In this document: one piece after another, positions 29,441-41,500 of the stretch
How positions within the stretch are numbered: the first letter of the stretch is position 1
How the letters are laid out: the number at the start of each line of letters is the position of its first letter
Assembly: GCA_036873755.1 (NCBI GenBank)
Contig: JAVTVY010017392.1
Coordinates: forward strand, 124,001-188,000
DNA: 64,000 nt
Origin: Hanleya hanleyi
Lineage: Eukaryota > Mollusca > Polyplacophora > Lepidopleurida > Hanleyidae
Direction of reading: 5' to 3'
Made by a program: the position numbers and the translations under genes
The notes under the pieces: generated by a model
Told to the model about the DNA's origin: nothing
Databases searched by the model: none
Seen by the model: only the letters and a program-made list of their open reading frames with translations

Positions 29441-30058
29441 TCACAAGTCCAGGTAAGTGGTACTGATGCCATCGGGAAGGACTTTCCGTTTCGGGTAAAA
29501 GAAAGTAAAGGCGTCTCGTTGCTGGATGTACGTCCGCATCTGGTGGTCCACCACCCGAAATCCTCGGTTAGTCCCACTCGCATTGGCCTGGCTTTGCAGC
29601 ACGTTCAGGTACAAGGCTTTGTCGATGTTGGGATCGCGCCGGTTTACCCCTTTGTAGCTAAACTTATTTTCGTCTCCCCCGTAACAGTAATACGTCTTGG
29701 AGGAGAGAGCAATCATAGCATCCCCACTCCACTCCAGCTTGAAGAGGCCCGGCGTACGCTTATCGTACTGGTAATGGTCACGTCGAGGTAGCCGCTGGTC
29801 CCGTTCCACCTCATACTGTGCACGTAACTCAGGTTTCACCAGGGACTCCCAATCCGCATTAGAGACGGCCATGTAGGCCGAGTCCGTATCCATCTCCATG
29901 AGTTGCCAGTCTGATGGGTTAAAATACACACCCATGACATCATATAGAAACTGGAGCATCCTCAGCTTGGCCACCTGGTATACCATACATCCAATCTGCA
30001 GGGGCAGGTTGTAACGGATAGTCTTTTTAGCTAAAGTAAATTTCATACGTGTCGTCAT
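29441..30058 (-). pseudogene. PolB, C-terminal part (motif C)
   Basis: 205 codons. It contains palm motif C (METDSAYM in general form; here DTDS at about 29881-29892) with the preceding QVAKLRMLQFLYD helix and NPSDWQLM. It then carries thumb sequence (GLFKLEWSGDAMIALSSKTY) and ends STTYLDL. The frame is offset from the preceding part, with an overlap at 30027-30058, so an indel near 30045 broke the gene. Confidence 0.9.
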
Positions 30059-30944
30059 CGATGACCTCCACGGACTGAAACAGAGGAGAATTCACTTTTT
30101 TGTGGGCTTGTGAGGTAGTACAGATGTTCACGTTCACGTGCTTATCCTGGTTCGTGACCGTTTTGCCATAATAGCCATTGCCCGTCAATTTCCACGATTC
30201 ACCGATGATGGCCTTACTCGGGTCTTGATCACCTTGACGACGGGCAGACGTCACGATGTCAGCATTCTCCGCAAAACAGGCGTTGGGTACGTACTGTATC
30301 ACTTGGTATATTTTCGTAATTTCCAGACCGTGGCTCATGTACCACTGCAGCAGAGGAGTGCCCAGCAAGATTTTCTCTGCCCACATACTGCCAATCAACA
30401 TCCGTCGAGGTCGAGGCAAACACTCGTGTTGCTCAGCATAGGCCCCCATGGTGTCTCCAATATCATCCCGACCCACCAGCGTGTTCTTAAAGATGGGTGG
30501 GCACTGGGCGAAGTCATATCGCCCCGAGTTGAAACCGAGCACCGGTAACTGGCCTTTGTATTGTAGGAAGCGCGCTTTCAATTTCTCCGCATACGGTTTA
30601 GGTAAAGGCACATCCTGCGACTGCATGGGCTCCGGCTGCGACTCCGACTCTGACTCGGACTCGGACTCTTCATCGTCACTAAACGATACACCCGGTATAG
30701 GAATCCGATCGTCCAGTTGGTCCAGTACGTCCTGCAACTTGGACACCAACAACTCCGTACTGGCCGCACTGACTTCCTCTAAATACTCCATCATGCGGGT
30801 GATCAACTCATGGGAATCTCCGGTGGACACGAAACAAACCGGTGCAGCGTCATAGCCGGGTACGTTGCTGGAAATACTCACACTCAGGGGAATATGGCGC
30901 TGCGTCCACTGCGTTTTCGCTGAAAACATGTCCATGGGCTCCAA
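30027..30944 (-). pseudogene. PolB, central part (exonuclease I-II and motif B; internal deletion)
   Basis: 305 codons, extended upstream in this frame by the ExoI DFE triplet at 30951-30959. A Ser/Glu low-complexity insert (DDEESESESES) follows, then ExoII-like GFNSGRYD (about 30514-30537). The next residues already belong to the region after palm motif A (PPIFKNT, CLPRPRRMLIGSMWAEKI), followed by motif B (KLTGNGYYGKT, about 30163-30195). ExoIII, the TPR insertions and motif A with its catalytic Asp are absent. This is a large in-frame deletion at about 30510, so the polymerase cannot be active. Confidence 0.9.
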
Positions 30945-30951
30945 CAGGGCC

Positions 30952-32046
30952 TCAAAATCGTAATACGCCCGGTATGATCAGACCCTCATCGGCCAGTTCC
31001 TCGAAAATAGTAGGCGTATTATGATACACACCACCAGGAAATTTTCGCTTCACACTGTTGTCACAACTCTTCTGGTGTCGATGTAAGTTGGTGGAACGGT
31101 GAAACACGCGATGGCATTGGGCACAACTGTAAGACTGGGCGTACTGGCTCATATTGTAGATCAGCGAAAAATGACTCACGCCATTGTAGTCTAAGACATT
31201 GACTTTTATGGTAGAAGCATACCGTTCTGTTGAGCGATGAACCAATTCAGCCACAAATGTATCCTCCTTGCATCGTAATCGGTATATAAAGATATTGATG
31301 TTGAACAGAGTTTCCACGACCTCCAAATTCTTGAACGGGACTCCACGGAAGTGCCGCTCATCCAAGTCTTGCGCCTGTAAATACTGTTTCCAATAGTCAT
31401 TGGCCACTCTGTCACAACCCCGGGGATTACACTCGTCCAGATGCACGGCCAAACACCGAAACAGACATTTCCGGTCTTTGTAGGGTCCATTTTTCCCTCT
31501 CGTTAATGCATACAGTCCGTGTCGATGAAGCAACCAAGGGGGTAGTAGTACAGGAGCACCGATAGGATGATCTCTCATTTTCGTGACGAAAAATGTGACG
31601 TTGGTCACCATTTCCACAAGCCATTTGGTATTGGGGCGTTGCAACCGGGCCCATTCCAATGGATCCAACGTATTCAGTTGGTCGATGAGTGGCTCCAGAG
31701 AAATCGCATCCGTCACCGTGAATGGCTGGTCAAACACATAGGTATTATTGCTGGGATAATAATACCGCACCTGATCCGCCTCCTTGTGCCGTAAAATGTA
31801 CCCGAATGTCATATTCAACTTGATCTCTGTCTCCTGGTATGTGAAAATGTTCTCGGCATAAGTAGACAAATACGTGAGGTCCTGCAGTGGATAGTTATAC
31901 AAGTCCAATAGACGACGGTGACGGTGAAAACAATGGCGTATGGTAGCCCAGAGACGTCGATAAATGTCACTCACACGCTCGTCTTCAGACAAGACTTCAA
32001 CCGAAGGTGCTGCTGGGTCCAATGGAAAATCTTCTGCACGTCTCAT
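30952..32046 (-). pseudogene. PolB, N-terminal part
   Basis: 364 codons from an ATG at the inner edge of the right TIR. It includes the Polinton PolB N-terminal domain with KCLFRCLAVHLDE, resembling the Cys-containing start of OTU-like domains. A C2H2 zinc finger follows (CAQC with HRHQKSC, about 31055-31120), then the approach to ExoI (GLIIPGVLRF). A one-base shift near 30960 moves the ExoI residues into the next frame. The family polymerase replicates the element by protein priming from the TIR ends. Its promoter is the TATAAAAG inside the TIR (32191-32198, minus strand). Confidence 0.88.
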
Positions 32047-32454
32047 GCTTTCTCTCCTCCTCTCGTGAGAACAAGCTGGTCAGGCAGGCAGGCAGGCAGG
32101 CAGGCAGGTCAGGCTGGTCAGGCAGGCTGGTAGGTCCGAGAGCTCCGTAGGGTAGTGCTATGAATACACCAAACCACTAAAAATTTCCTCCTTTTATACG
32201 TTTTTCTACAACAATTTTCCAACATGGCGGCTACAACATGGCGGCTACAACATGGCGCCTACAACATGACGGCTACAACATGGCGCCTACAACATGGCGG
32301 CTACAACATGGCGGCATGCCAGGGAAAAACCCCAGTACATAACAAACAAGTCTGGACATGTCCAAAGGTCACGCCTCAGTCACCCCAACCGGAAGTGACG
32401 TCATATGCAAATTTCAAAGGTCAACGGGCATCAATTTACTCTTACACTATTACT
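32023..32454 (-). repeat. Right terminal inverted repeat
   Basis: The reverse complement of the left TIR, ending CTCTTACACTATTACT. It carries ATGCAAAT (32405-32412), TGACGTCA (32396-32403), CCGGAAG, TATAAAAG (minus strand, 32191-32198) and a GGCAGGCAGG-rich leader. It is longer than the left TIR mainly because it has about seven copies of the 14-bp ATGGCGGCTACAAC unit (32224-32315) instead of three. Confidence 0.93.
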
Positions 32455-32460
32455 GGCGTA
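32455..32460 (+). repeat. Right target-site duplication GGCGTA
   Basis: An exact copy of 14192-14197, directly abutting the right terminus. Confidence 0.93.
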
Positions 32461-32523
32461 TAATCGGAGAAGATGGCATATAGGTTGATGCAACAAAAAC
32501 GAAGGTATAGGAAGGAGTCAAAA

Positions 32524-35500
32524 AATAGAATACAGAACCCATTCCTGCACGAGTAAGGATTACGGTCTGCACGAATAGGGGTTACGGTCTGCACGAGTAA
32601 GGGTTACGGTCTGCACGAGTAGGGGTTACGGTCTGCACGAGTAGGAGTTACGATCTGCATGAGTAGGGGTTACGGTCTGCACGGGGGGTTACGGTCTGCA
32701 CGAGTAGGGATTACAGTGCACGAGAAGGGTTACGGTCTGCACAATTAGGGGTTACGGTCTGCACGTGTAGGGGTTACGCTCTGCACGAGTAGGGGTTACG
32801 GTCTGCACGAGTAGGGGTTACGGTCTGCAGGAGTAGGGGTTGCGATTTGCACAAGTCGAGGTTACGGTCTGCACGAGTAGGGGTTACGGTCTGCACGAGT
32901 AGGGATTACGGTCTACACGAGTAGGGTTACGGTCTGCACGAGTAGGAGTTACGGTCTGCACGAGTAGGGGTTACTATCAGCACGAGTACGGGTTACTATC
33001 TGCACGAGTAGGGGTTACTATCTGCACGAGTAGGGGTTACGGTCTGCACGAGTAGGGGTTACGATCAGCACGAGTAGGGGTTACAATCTGCACGAGTAGT
33101 GATTACGGTCTGCACCAGTAGCTAAATAGAATACAGAACCAATTCCTGGGACAAGAAACTACATATCTGTCGGTAAGCATATCTGGGTCATCTTCAAAAG
33201 AACCCTGGTTACGGTCTGCACGAGTATGGGTTACGGTCTGCACGAGTGGGAGCCACGGTCTGCAAGAGTAGGGGTTGCGATCTGCATGGGTAGGGGTGAC
33301 GATCTGCACGAGTAGGGGTTACGGTCGGCACAAGTAGGGGTTACGATCTGCACGAGTAGGGGTTACTATCTGCACGAGTAGGGGTGACGGTTTGCACGAG
33401 TAGGGGTTAGGATCTGCACGAGTAGGGGTGAGGATCTGCACGAGTATGGGTTACGGTCTGCACGAGTAGGGGTTACGGTCTGCACGAGTAGGGTTACTGT
33501 CTGCACGAGTCGGCTGACGGTCTGCCCGAGTAGGGGTTACGGTCTGCACGAGTTGGGGTTACGGTCTGTACGAGTAGCGGTTATGGTTTGCACGAATAGG
33601 GTGACGATCTGCACGAGTAGGGGTTACGATCTGCACGAGTAGGGGTTATGATCTGCAGGAGTAGCGGTTATGGTCTGCACGAGTAGGGATTATGATCTGC
33701 ACGAGTGGGGCGACGGTCTGCACGAGTAGGGGTTACTATCTGCACGAGTAGGGGTTACGGTCTGCACGAGTAGGGGTTACGATCAGCACGAGTAGGGGTT
33801 ACAATCTGCACGAGTAGGGGTTACGGTCTGCACGAGTAGGAAAATAGAATACAGAACCAATTCCAGGGACAAGAAACTACATATCTGTCGGTAAGCATAT
33901 CTGGGTCAGCTTCAATGGAACCCTGGTTACGGTCTGCACGAGTAGGGGTTACGGTCTGCACGAGTAGGGGCCACGGTTTGCACGAGTATGGGTTACGATC
34001 TGCACGAGTAGGGGTGACGATCTGCACGAGTAGGGGTTGCGGTCTGCACAAGCAGGGGTTACGATCTGCACGCATAGGGGTACCTATCTGCACGAGTAGG
34101 GGTTAGGATCTGCACGAGTAGGGATGAGAGTCCGCACGAGTAGGGGTTGCGGTCTGCACGAGTGGGCTGACGGTCTGCACGAGTAGGGGTTACGGTCTGC
34201 ACGAGTAGGGGTAGCGGTCTGCACGAGTAGCGGTTATGGTCTGCAGGAGTAGGGGTTACGATCTGCACGTCTAGGGGATACGATCTGCACGAGTAGGTGT
34301 TACGATCTGCAGGAGTAGCGGCTATGGTCTGCACGAGTAGGAATTATGATTTGCACGAGTAGGGGCGACGGTCTGCACGAGTAGGTGCAACGGTCTGCAC
34401 AAGTAAGGGTTACGGTCTGCACGAGTAGCGGTTATGGTCTGCACGATCAGGGATGACGATGTGCACGACTAGGAATGACGGTCTGCGCGAGTAGGGGTTA
34501 CGATCTGCACGAGTAGGGGTTACGATCTGCACGAGTATGGGTTTACGATCTGCACAAGCAGGGGTTACGGTCTGCACGAGTAGGGATTACGGTCTGCACG
34601 AGTAGGAGTTACGATCTGCACGAGTAGGGTTTACGGTCTGCACGGGGGGTTACGGTCTGCACGAGTAGGGGTTACAGTCTGCACGAGTAGGAGTTACGAT
34701 CTGCACGAGTAGGGGTTACGGTCTGCACGGGGGGTTACGATTTGCACGAGTAGGGGCTACAGTGCACGAGAAGGGTTACGGTCTGCACAAGTAGGGGTTA
34801 CGGTCTGCAGGAGTAGGGGTTACGCTGTGAACGAGTAGGGGTTACGGTCTGCACGAGTAGGGGTTAGGTCTGCAGGAGTAGGGGTTGCGATCTGCACAAC
34901 TCGGGGTTACGGTCTGCACGAGTAGGGGTTACGGTCTGCACGAGTAGGGATTACGGTCTACACGAGTAGGGGTTACGGTCTGCACGAGTAGGGGTTACGG
35001 TCTGCACGAGTAGGGGTTACTATCATCACGAGTACGGGTTACTGTCTGCACGAGTAGGTTTACTATCTGCACGAGTAGGGGTTACGATCTGCACGAGTAG
35101 GGGTTACGATCAGCACGAGTAGGGGTTACAATCTGCACGAGTAGTGGTTATGGTCTGCACGAGTAGGAAAATAGAATACAGAACCAATTCCTGGGACAAG
35201 AAACTACATATCTGTCGGTAAGAATATCTGGGTCAGCTTCAAAAGAACCCTGGTTACGGTCTGCGCGAGTATGGGTTGCGGTCTGCACGAGTGGGGGCCA
35301 CGATCTGCGAGAGTAGGGGTTGCGATCTCCATGAGTAGGGGTGACGATCTGCACGAGTAGGGGCTACGGTCGGCACAAGTAGGGGTTACGATCTGCACGA
35401 GTAGGGGTTACGATCTGCACGCGTAGGGGTACCTATCTGCATGAGTAGGGGTTAGGATCTGCAGGAGTAGGGGTGAGGATCTGCACGAGTATGGGTTACG

Positions 35501-38500
35501 AGTATGTACGAGTCGGCTGACGGTCTGCCCGAGTAGGGGTTACGGTCTGCACGAGTAGGGGTTACGGTCTGTACGGGCAGCGGTTATGGTCTGCACGAGT
35601 AGGGTTACGATCTGCACGAGTAGGGGTTGCGATCTGCACGAGTAGGGGTTATGATCAGCAGGAGTAGCGGTTATGGTCTGCACGAGTAGGGATTATGATC
35701 TGCACGAGTACGGGCGACGGTCTGCACGAGTAGGGGTTACTATCTGCACGAGTAGGGGTTACGATCAGCACGAGTAGGGGTTACAATCTGCACGAGTAGG
35801 TGTTACGATCTGCACGCGTAGGGGTACCTGTCTGCACGAGTAGGGGTTAGGATCTGCAGGAGTAGCGGTTATGGTCTGCACGAGTAGGGGTTACGATCTG
35901 CACGAGTAGGTGTTACGATCTGCAGGAGCAGCGGCTATGGTCTGCACAAGTAGGAATTATGATCTGCGCGAGTAGGGGCGACGGTCTGCTCGAGTAGGGG
36001 TAACGGTCTGCACGAGTAGGGGTTACGGTCTGCACAAGTAGCGGTTATGGTCTGCACGAGTAGGGGTTACGATCTGCACGACTAGGAATGACGGTCTGCG
36101 CGAGTAGGGGTTACGATCTGCACGAGTAGGGGTTATGATCTGCACGAGTATGGGTTTACGATCTGCACAAGCAGGGGTTACGGTCTGCACGAGTAGAGAT
36201 TACGGTCTGCACGGGTAGAAATTACGATTTGCATGAGTAGAGGTTACGGTCTGCACGAGTAGGGCTTATGGTCTGCACGATTAGGAGTTACGATCTGCAC
36301 GATTAGGGGTTACGGTCTGCACGGGGGGTTACGGTCTGCACGAGTAGGGGTTACAGTGCACGAGAAGGGTTACGGTCTGCACGAGTAGGGGATGCGATCT
36401 GCACGAGTAGGGGTTACGGTCTGCACGGGTAGAGGTTACGGTCTGCAGGAGTAGGGGTTGCGATCTGCACAAGTACGGGTTACGGTCTGCACGAGTAGGG
36501 GTTACGGTCTGCACGAGTAGGGATTACGGTCTACACGAGTAGGGGTTACGGTCTGCACGAGTAGGGGTTACGGTCTGCACGAGTAGGTGTTACGATCAGC
36601 ACGAGTACGGGTTACTATCTACACGAGTAGGGTTACTATCTGCACGAGTAGGGATTACGGTCTGCACGAGTACGGGTTACGATCCGCGCGAGTAGGCGTT
36701 ACAATCTGCACGAGTAGTGGGTACGGTCTGCACGAGTAGGAAAATAGAATACAGAACAAATTCCTGGGACAAGAAACTACATATCTGTCGGCAAGCATAT
36801 CTGGGTCAGCTTCAAAGGAACCCTGGTTACGGTCTGCACGAGTATGGGTTACGGTCTGCACGAGTGGGGGCCACGGTCTGCAAGAGTAGGGGTTGCGATC
36901 TGCATGAGTAGGGGTGACGATCTGCACGAGTAGGGGTTACGGTCGGCACAAGTAGGGGTTACGATCTGCACGAGTAGGGGTTACTATCTGCACGAGTAGG
37001 GGTGACGGTCTGCACGAGTAGAGGTTAGGATCTGCACGAATAGGGGTGAGGGTTTGCACGAGTATGGGTTACGGTCTGCACGAGTAGGGGTTACAATCTG
37101 CACGAGTAGCGGTTATGGTCTGCAGGAGTAGGGGTCACGATCTGCACGAGTAGGGGTTACGATCTGCACGAGTAGGGGTTACGATCTGCAGGAGTAGCGG
37201 CTATGGTCTGCACGAGTTTGAATTATGATCTGCACGAGTAGGGGTTACGATCTGCACGATTAGCGATGACTGTCTGCGCGAGTAGAGGCTACGATCTGCA
37301 CGAGTAGGGGTTACGATCTGCACGACTTTGGGTTACGATCTGCTCCAGTATGCGTTACGGTCTGCACGAGTTTGGGTTACTATCTGCACGAGTAGGGGTT
37401 ACAATCTGCACGAGTAGCGGTTATGGTCTGCAGGAGTAGGGGTCACGATCTGCACGAGTAGGGGTTACGATCTGCACGAGTAGGGGTTACGATCTGCAGG
37501 AGTAGCGGCTATGGTCTGCACGAGTTTGAATTATGATCTGCACGAGTAGGGGCGACGGTCTGCACGAGTAGGGGTCACGGTCCGCACGAGTAGCGGTTAT
37601 GTTCTGCACGAGTAGGGGTTACGATCTGCAGGAGTAGCGGCTATGGTCTGCACGAGTAGGGATTATGATCTGCACGAGTAGGGGCGACTGTCTGCACGGG
37701 TAGGGGTTTCGGACTGCACGAGTAGGGGTTACGGTCCGCACGAGTAGAGGTTATGTTCTGCACGAGTAGGGGTTACGATCTGCACGATTAGCGATGACTG
37801 TCTGCGCGAGTAGAGGCTACGATCTGCACGAGTAGGGGTTACGATCTGCACGAGTAGGGGTTACGATCTGCACGAGTAGGGGTTACGGTCTGCACGAGTA
37901 GGGGTTAGGATCTCCACGAGTAGAGGTTACGGTCTGCACGAGTAGCGGTTACGGTCCGCACGAGTAGCGGTTATGTTCTGCACGAGTAGGGGTTACGATC
38001 TGCACGATTAGCGATGACCGTCTGCGCGAGTAGAGGCTACGATCTGCACGAGTAGGGGTTACGATCTGCACGACTTTGGGTTACGATCTGCTCCAGTATG
38101 GGTTACGGTCTGCACGAGTTTGGGTTACTATCTGCACGAGTAGGGGTTACTATCTGCACGAGTAGGGGTTACAATCTGCACGAGTAGGGGTTACGGTCTG
38201 CACGAGTAGGAAAATAGAATGCAGAACCAATTCCTGGGACAAGAAACTATATATCTGTCGGTAAGCATATCTGGGTCAGCTTCAAAGGAACCCTGGTTAC
38301 GGTCTGCACGAGTAGGGGTTACGGTCTGCATGAGTAGGGGCCACGGTCTGCACGAGTATGGGTGACGATCTGCACGAGTAGGGGTTACGGTCTGCACAAG
38401 CAGGGGTTACGGTCTGCACAAGCAGGGGTTACGATCTGCACGCGTAGGGGTACCTATCTGCACGAGTAGGGGTGACGGTCTGCACGAGTAGGGGTTAGGA

Positions 38501-41500
38501 TCTGCACGAGTAGGGGTGAGGGTCCGCACGAGTAGTGGTTACGGTCTGCACGAGTGAGCTGACGGTCTGCACGAGTAGGGGTTACGGTCCGCACGAATAG
38601 GGGTAACGGTCTGCACGAGTAGCGGTTATGGTCTGCAGGAGTAGGGGACACGATCTGGACGAGTAGGGGTTACGATCTGCACGAATAGGGGTTACGATCT
38701 GCACGAGTAGGGGTTACGATCTGCACGAGTAGCGGCTATTGTCTGCACGAGTAGGAATTATGATCTGCACGAGTAGGGGCGACGGTCTGCACGAGTAGGG
38801 GTTACGGTCCGCACGAGTAGCGGTTATGTTCTGCACGAGTAGGGGTTCGATCTGCACAACTAGCGATGACTGTCTGCGCGAATAGGGGTTACGATCTGCA
38901 CGAGTAAGGGTTACGATCTGCACGAGTAGGGGTTATGATCTGCAGGAGTAGCAGTTATGGTCTGCACGAGTAGGGATTATGATCTGCACGAGTAGGTGCG
39001 ACGGTCTGCGCGCGTAGGGGTTTCGGACTGCACGAGTAGTGGTTACGGTCCGCACGAGTAGCGGTTATGTTCTGCACGAGTAGGGGTTACGATCTGCACG
39101 ATTAACGATGACTGTCTGCGCGAGTAGAGGCTACGATCTGCACGAGTAGGGGTTACGATCTGCACGACTTTGGGTTACGATCTGCTCCAGTATGGGTTAC
39201 GGTCTGCACGAGTTTGGGTTACTATCTGCACGAGTAGGGATTACAATCTGCACGAGTAGGGGTTACGGTCTGCACGAGTAGGAAAATAGAATGCAGAACC
39301 AATTCCTGGGACAAGAAACTACATATCTGTCGGTAAGCATATCTGGGTCAGCTTCAAAGGAACCCTGGTTACGGTCTGCACGAGTAGGGGTTACGATCTG
39401 CACGAGTAGAGGTTATGATCTGCAGGACTAGCGGTTATGGTCTGCACGAGTAGGGATTATGTTCTGCACGAGTAGGGGCGACGGTCTGCACGAGTTGGGG
39501 TTACTACCTGCACAAGTAGGGTTTACGGTCTGCACGAGTAGTTGTTACGATCAGCACGAGTAGGGGTTACAATCTACACGAGTAGGGGTCACGGTCTGCA
39601 CGAGTAGGAAAATAGAATACAGAACCAATTCCTGGGACAAGAAACTGCATATCTGTCGGTAAGCATATCTGGGTCAGCTTCAAAGGAACCCTGGTTACGG
39701 TCTGCACGCGTAGGGGTTACGGTCTGCACGAGTAGGGGCCACGGTCTGCACGAGTAGGGGTTACGATCTGCACGAGAAGGGGTGACGATCTTCACGCGTG
39801 GGTGTTACGGTCTGCACAAGCAGGGGTTACGATCTGCACGAGTAGGGGTTACTATCTGCACGAGTAGGGGTGACGGTCTGCACGAGTAGGGGTTAGGATC
39901 TGCACGAGTAGGGGTGAGGGTCCGCACGAGTAGGGGGTACGGTCTGCACGGGTGGGGTTATTATCTGCATGAGTAGCGGTTATGGTCTGCACGAGTAAGG
40001 ATTATGATCTGGACGAGTAGGGGCGACGGTCTGCACGAGTAGGGATTACGGTCTGCACGAGTAGGGTTACTGTCTGCACGAGTCAGCTGACGGTCTGCCC
40101 GAGTAGGGGTTACGGTCTGCACGAGTAGGGGTTACGGTCTGTACGTGTAGCGGTTATGGTCTGCATGAGTAGGGTTACGATCTGCACGAGTAGGGGTTAC
40201 GATCTGCACGAGTAGGGGTTATGATCTGCAGGAGTAGCGGTTATGGTCTGCACGAGTAGGGATTATGATCTGCACGAGTAGGGGCGACGGTCTGCACGAG
40301 TAGGGGTTACGATCAGCACGAGTAGGGGTTACAATCTGCACGAGTAGGGGTTACGGTCTGCACGAGTAGGAAAATAGAATGCAGAACCAATTCCTGGGAC
40401 AAGAAACTACATATCTGTCGGTAAGCATATCTGGGTCAGCTTCAAAGGAACCCTGGTTACGGTCTGCACGAGTAGGGGTTACGGTCTGCACGAGTAGGGG
40501 CCACGGTCTGCACGAGTATGGGTTACGATCTGCACGAGTAGGGGTGACGATCTGCACGAGTAGGGGTGACGGTCTGCACGAGTAGGGGTGAGGGTCCGCA
40601 CGAGTAGGGGTTACGGTCTGCACGAGTGAGCTGACGGTCTGCACGAGTAGGGGTAACGGTCTGCACGAATAGGGGTAACGGTCTGCACGAGTAGCGGTTA
40701 TGGTCTGCAGGAGTAGGGGTCACGATCTGCACGAGTAGGGGTTACGATCTGCACGAGTAGGGGTTACGATCTGCAGGAGTAGCGGCTATGGTCTGCACGA
40801 GTTTGAATTATGATCTGCACGAGTAGGGGCGATGGTCTGCACGAGTAGGGGTTACGGTCCGCACGAGTAGCGGTTATGTTCTGCACGAGTAGGGGTTACG
40901 ATCTGCAGGAGTAGCGGCTATGGTCTGCACGAGTAGGGATTATGATCTGCACGAGTAGGGGCGACTGTCTGCACGGGTAGGGGTTTCGGACTGCACGAGT
41001 AGGGGTTACGGTCCGCACGAGTAGAGGTTATGTTCTGCACGAGTAGGGGTTACGATCTGCACGATTAGCGATGACTGTCTGCGCGAGTAGAGGCTACGAT
41101 CTGCACGAGTAGGGGTTACGATCTGCACGAGTAGGGGTTACGATCTACACGAGTAGGGGTTACGGTCTGCACGAGTAGGGGTTAGGATCTCCACGAGTAG
41201 AGGTTACGGTCTGCACGAGTAGCGGTTACGGTCCGCACGAGTAGCGGTTATGTTCTGCACGAGTAGGGGTTACGATCTGCACGATTAGCGATGACTGTCT
41301 GCGCGAGTAGAGGCTACGATCTGCACGAGTAGGGGTTACGATCTGCACGACTTTGGGTTACGATCTGCTCCAGTATGGGTTACGGTCTGCACGAGTTTGG
41401 GTTACTATCTGCACGAGTAGGGGTTACTATCTGCACGAGTAGGGGTTACAATCTGCACGAGTAGGGGTTACGGTCTGCACGAGTAGGAAAATAGAATGCA

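Larger units (their letters stand above)
14198..32454. mobile_element. Polinton/Maverick (adintovirus-like) element, 18.3 kb
   Basis: Starts AG and ends CT, with TIRs and a 6-bp target-site duplication. It encodes protein-primed type PolB, a retroviral-type integrase, FtsK/HerA-class packaging ATPase, single- and double-jelly-roll capsid proteins and an adenain-like protease, the hallmark Polinton set. The right-hand genes run left to right from integrase to protease, with PolB convergent from the right TIR. The left 7 kb is an accessory region with CARD, PC4-like and RING genes. Several core genes carry frame breaks and one retroelement insertion, so this copy cannot be autonomous. Confidence 0.96.
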
